64,000 nt of DNA. It comes from Erpetoichthys calabaricus (Eukaryota > Chordata > Cladistia > Polypteriformes > Polypteridae). The notes under the pieces were generated by a model. That model saw only the letters and a list, made by a program, of their open reading frames with translations, was not told where the DNA came from and searched no databases. The stretch covers positions 26,708,879 through 26,772,878 of the forward strand of contig NC_041407.2 in NCBI RefSeq assembly GCF_900747795.2, read 5' to 3'. The position numbers and the translations under genes are program-made. Below, piece by piece: positions 60,230 through 64,000 of the stretch. Positions within the stretch are counted from its first letter, which is position 1; every line of letters begins with the position of its first letter.

Positions 60230-60545
60230 GCTAGTGGGGCCACAGCTGGAATATTGTGTGCATTTCTGGGCACCATGCTACAAGAAAGACAGCGGTACTT
60301 GAAATTGTGCACGGGAGAACAGCGAGGTTCATCCCAGGGCTTAAGGACATGTTGGATTGTGAAAGACTCAAAGAATCACAGTAAACCTGTTTAGTCTCAA
60401 GCAGAGAAATCCACATGGGGACCTAATCCAAGTCTTCAAAATCCTCAAAGGCTTTTACATAATATATCCAGTGGAATTCTTTCATCTTTAGGGTGGATCA
60501 CATACTCGAGGACACTGGGGTTGTCAGAGTGAACATCACTATTCA
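60230..60545 (+). mobile_element. CR1-like LINE C-terminal fragment, first half
   Basis: 'gggccacagctggaatattg' translates like the RPQLEYC motif, followed by degenerate versions of 'RR.TRMI.GL..L.YEERL', then LFSLKQRNPHGDLIQVFKIL. It breaks off near 60545 at the point where the fragment at 62455 takes up the same LINE. Confidence 0.55.
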
Positions 60546-61509
60546 AATTTAATTTGAATCTATATAAAAAAAAAAAAATTCTTATTCAAAGGCAAAAGCT
60601 GACATTCGATTGTAAAAGAGCAGTTATTTTTCCTTTTTTTTTTTTTTTAACCTTACAATAATTTTTGGCTTGGTTACTCCACACACACTGTGCTGCAATA
60701 CTATTGTATAAGTTTTGCACATCACCCCCGTGGTCCATATTTTTACAATTTTTTAATTGTTAGTACTGTTGAATGTACTAACAATACATTCTAAATTCTC
60801 CTCCAGCACTGTAGAATTACTGCTTTGCTCCTAGTCCTTTTATACTTTACTCTTGAATCCTGATTTGCTGTTGTAAAACCATTTAAGCATTCATTGTAGC
60901 AAAGAAAAGATGGTTTCCCCTCTCATTAAACATAGTTGGAAATAAGTTCCTATTTTTTGATGATCCTTTTATTAGTATAATGGCTTTAAATTCACCATTT
61001 TAAATAATATTTTGAGTTTCAGGAAAGCATACATAGCAGCCTCAAGCAACATTTATCGTTTCTTGGTCTTCTGGCTTAACATAATTCCTAAAACAGGCAA
61101 AATGGAAAGTTAAGGTTATATATGTTATGTTTTTGCTGTATCTATAAAGTGTGGGAAAAAAAAACATCCTGTTTAGTTTAATTCTGTCTGTTATTCTCTG
61201 ACTACTGGTGCCCCATTCTGCAAATGTATCAAATCAGGGCGCTCCTCATGCTTGATCTACCTTCCCCAAGCTGTTTTTTTTCTTTATTTTTTTAACTACA
61301 ACTTACACTTATTGTGATTTTGTTTTAAAATGTTTGGTGTTTTTTTTTGGGTTTTTTTGTTTGCATCTTAAACATTCTGCTACTCTTATTGAAAGTATAT
61401 GCCAAATAAAAAATGAGTACAGAATACTTAAAGATCATTGTAATGCAACATTTAATGCTTTCAGTAACTCTTTTTGTAAAACACAAATAGACTTGTGAAG
61501 CCTTGACTT
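60546..61509. other. prpsap1 intron 1, AT-rich stretch
   Basis: Several A and T runs; no exon or named repeat recognised. Confidence 0.4.
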
Positions 61510-62057
61510 AGATAGATATATAGTAACAAGGCGCTATATAGGCGCCTGACCCGACACAGAAGGACACAGATGCATGTATGAAACCAACAAAGACTTTTAT
61601 TTTTTTCAGCTGAAGGGCACGTCTTCCCCGTAATCCCTCCAGCCACAACACAGTCCCACAAAGCACAAGTCCAACACAGCAACAACCTTTCTTTTACCAC
61701 CACTCCTCCGCAAGCGTAGTCCTCCTCCTCCCGACCCTGGCTCCTTTTATAGGTCACCTGAAAGTGCTCCAGGTGTTTGATCGCCGAGTTCCGGTGGCAC
61801 TTCCAGGTGTGATGAATCCGTTGCCCACACGGTCTCAGGAGTCCCCAACACAGCACCCCTTGGTAGTACCTGCGGGACCCAACAGGGCTGCCCCCAACTC
61901 CAATTCCCAGGGAGCCCTGTGGGAAACCCAGGCACTACTCCAGCCCAGGGGGGCAGCCATCTAGCGTCCAGGGGGAGGTATTGCACTTTCCAGGGCTGCT
62001 CCCCCTGAATATAGTGTGCAGGGGCGTCCCGGCTGGGCATGGATGCCAGCCGCCTGC

Positions 62058-62060
<3 letters not shown>
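61510..62060 (-). mobile_element. non-autonomous TA-flanked DNA transposon, copy 2
   Basis: Same family as 4062-4611, opposite orientation (see that entry). Its high-coordinate end, 'ccgcctgccactatatata', runs into a TA microsatellite (62061-62090), and its other end reads 'gatatatagtaacaaggcgc'. The frames of 131-150 codons across it show no domain. Confidence 0.5.

Positions 62061-62090
<30 letters not shown>
62061..62090. repeat. TA microsatellite
   Basis: TA run abutting the end of the DNA transposon. Confidence 0.85.
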
Positions 62091-62092
<2 letters not shown>

Positions 62093-62454
62093 TGGACACT
62101 GGCTTCACACCTTCTGCACCAGAGAAAAGGTTCTGGGTAACTCGTGTGTTTAACGTATTTAAGTAATTGTGAACTTTTTTTTGGAGGGGTTTCAAACATG
62201 CATTACAGACATGTGAAGTGCCCCAGTTACACTTTTCTGTTCGATCATGTCAGTTTCCATGCATCGAAAATCCTATTAGTACTTCAAGTATTTATGATGC
62301 ATCATCTGTTGGAATGAAAAATGCAATTAATTTTATTATATATGAATTACAAAATACATTACAATAGATGATGCACTGCAAAGGTTAACACTCACATCTA
62401 GGCTGATTACGTCTTGGACAGGTAGCACAGCTACTTTTGGTATAATTTGACAGC

Positions 62455-62690
62455 CCTAGAGGACAACAGTGGAAATTAAGGGGAAGTGCATTTAGAACTG
62501 AAGCCAGGAAGCACTTCTTTATTCGAAGAGGTCTGTGAAAACTGGAACGAACTACCATGACAAAGTTAAAGCTGAAAACTTAACATTTAAGAAGTATCTG
62601 GATGAAATGTTGGAACAGCTTAGCTTTTAGCTAAACAAGCTTGATGAACTGAATGGTCTCGTCTCATTCTGAGAAATTTTTAATGTTCTA
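62455..62690 (+). mobile_element. CR1-like LINE C-terminal fragment and 3' end, second half
   Basis: 'gaggacaacagtggaaatta', 'ggaagcacttctttattcg', 'tttaagaagtatctggatga' and 'cttgatgaactgaatggtct' follow the 3' end of the same LINE group as 640-1475 and 60230-60545, same strand as the latter. Stops break the frame. Confidence 0.6.
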
Positions 62691-64000
62691 AATCTGCCAT
62701 TATATGGTGTAAATGTGAAAATTGGACTTTGTCAGCAGAGTTCTCCTGTAGCACACAACATATATGCATGAGAATATTTTATCAGTTGTTTAGAAGTCAA
62801 ATAGTTTCTTTAAATCGAATAGTACTGTTAGTGAAGCCGTTGCACTCTCTTCCGATTTCCTTTATATTTATCACATCTAAATTGCTTTTACTTTTAATGG
62901 GATACAAATATTCTCTGATTTGTAAATCCATACAGACCAGATTCTGTAGTACTTCAAGGGCTGATTGTAGTTACTATTTATCAGTATCAACTCACGTACT
63001 GTTCATTTACTACTTGTGAAATTTAAAACTTGCATTTTACAATTGGTATTTTTTCTCTGGTGTTCATTGTTTTGCATGACCTCAAATTTTGTGAATGTCA
63101 GAACCCTCAGGACACCTGCCAGGGGAGTGCTGCTGTTTGAAGGATTGTCTGACGAGAGTAAATAAACAGCATAGATTGTAATTTTTATTATTATTATATA
63201 TTAATATTTTTAATATTTGGTGCGTATATTTTATGTTGTAAAGATGATGTTTCATGATTAGTAAACTCTCCTCTTGGTAATATAAAAGAGGAAACTGAAA
63301 TGGTGCTAACATCAAATAGGTGTTTTCTCCCCCGGTTTGTTTCAAGCCCAACATGAAGTAACAACTGTTTAGATATTATATTTTCAGACAGAATAATACA
63401 AGCAGAAGTTATTGGTGCTATAAACAACATGATTACAATATGGTTAAATTTTCAGTCATCGCTGAATGCACATAAATGTTCACCAAAACAAAGATTTATA
63501 ATTTGCAGAAAGTGGACTTTATCAGGATGAGGAATAATCTAGAAAACACACAAGGAGATGTAGCGGTGTCTTTTTCAGTTTTCCAAAATCAAGCTGCTGC
63601 TGAGTTGGCAAGGAAAGATCAGCATGAGTCAAACGCATAACAAAAGAAATTTCTTGGTTCAATAAAGTTCATTTTTTAAAAAAGTTTAGTGAACATTCAA
63701 AGCAAAACAGTTTGCAAAAAAATAGTTTTTGTGTACACAAGATAAAAGACATAAAAAGATAGAACTTTTCTTCTACAAACAGCTTTTTCTTGCTGAACTT
63801 CAGTTAGGTTCTATACTTAAAGATTGTGTTATTTCTCTATGGCAAACCTAAATATGCTTTACTTATTACTTTCAGTACATTCCATATGTATGGCACGTTT
63901 AATATGGTCAATATGATACGTTACTGGATATGGTTTGAAAATTATGTTGCCCCTACCCCCATGACTTACCTTACAGAAACTGGTACTAATCTGTAGTCAG
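62691..64000. other. prpsap1 intron 1, last part in window
   Basis: AT-rich; no sequence matching the expected second exon of prpsap1 and no named repeat was recognised. Confidence 0.45.

Overview
This window looks like ray-finned fish nuclear DNA, possibly from an early-branching lineage such as a polypterid. That placement is an inference from the repeat families (an L2-type LINE with a TCTA tail, a Rex3-like RTE LINE, a tRNA-derived SINE with a GGAT tail, Tc1 and Tigger elements, Helitrons), recalled from memory rather than searched. There is no sign of bacterial, phage or organellar sequence, and no tRNA, rRNA or CRISPR array was found.

Two host genes can be recognised. prcd (photoreceptor disc component) is a complete small gene on the minus strand: two coding exons at 32443-32370 and 31642-31567 encode 49 residues, with a poly(A) signal at 30606-30611. 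The first coding exon of prpsap1 (PRPP synthetase-associated protein 1) lies at 56466-56548 on the plus strand behind a CpG-rich promoter, and the window from there to its end is its first intron. The two genes point away from each other, which fits my memory of the human 17q25 block containing PRPSAP1 and PRCD. The genes that lie between them in human were not seen here.

Nearly everything else is transposable elements, often nested. Region by region: 0.6-3.5 kb, an old CR1-like LINE end, a short retroposon and a long repeat; 4.0-8.1 kb, four TA-target DNA transposons separated by TA microsatellites; 8.1-9.4 kb, a Helitron with part of its Rep gene; 11.8-14.8 kb, two old LINEs with nested insertions; 15.4-17.9 kb, two SINEs flanking a CpG-rich block; 18.8-24.3 kb, L2 copies, a decayed Tc1, a BEL/Pao fossil and LINE scraps; 26.7-27.7 kb, a second Helitron; 30.6-32.5 kb, prcd; 35.6-43.1 kb, repeats and SINEs; 46.0-49.2 kb, an L2 LINE with an unbroken ORF; 51.2-55.6 kb, a hAT-like element holding a SINE and a full-length Rex3; 56.2-64 kb, prpsap1 exon 1 and intron 1, which contains a Tc1 element with an intact transposase and long inverted repeats.

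I found no convincing undescribed biological system. The most informative signals are the intact L2 with a nearly identical daughter copy 22 kb away, the intact Tc1, the Rex3 copy with a perfect 13-bp target-site duplication, several SINE copies with perfect duplications, and the two host genes, which are easily missed among the repeats.
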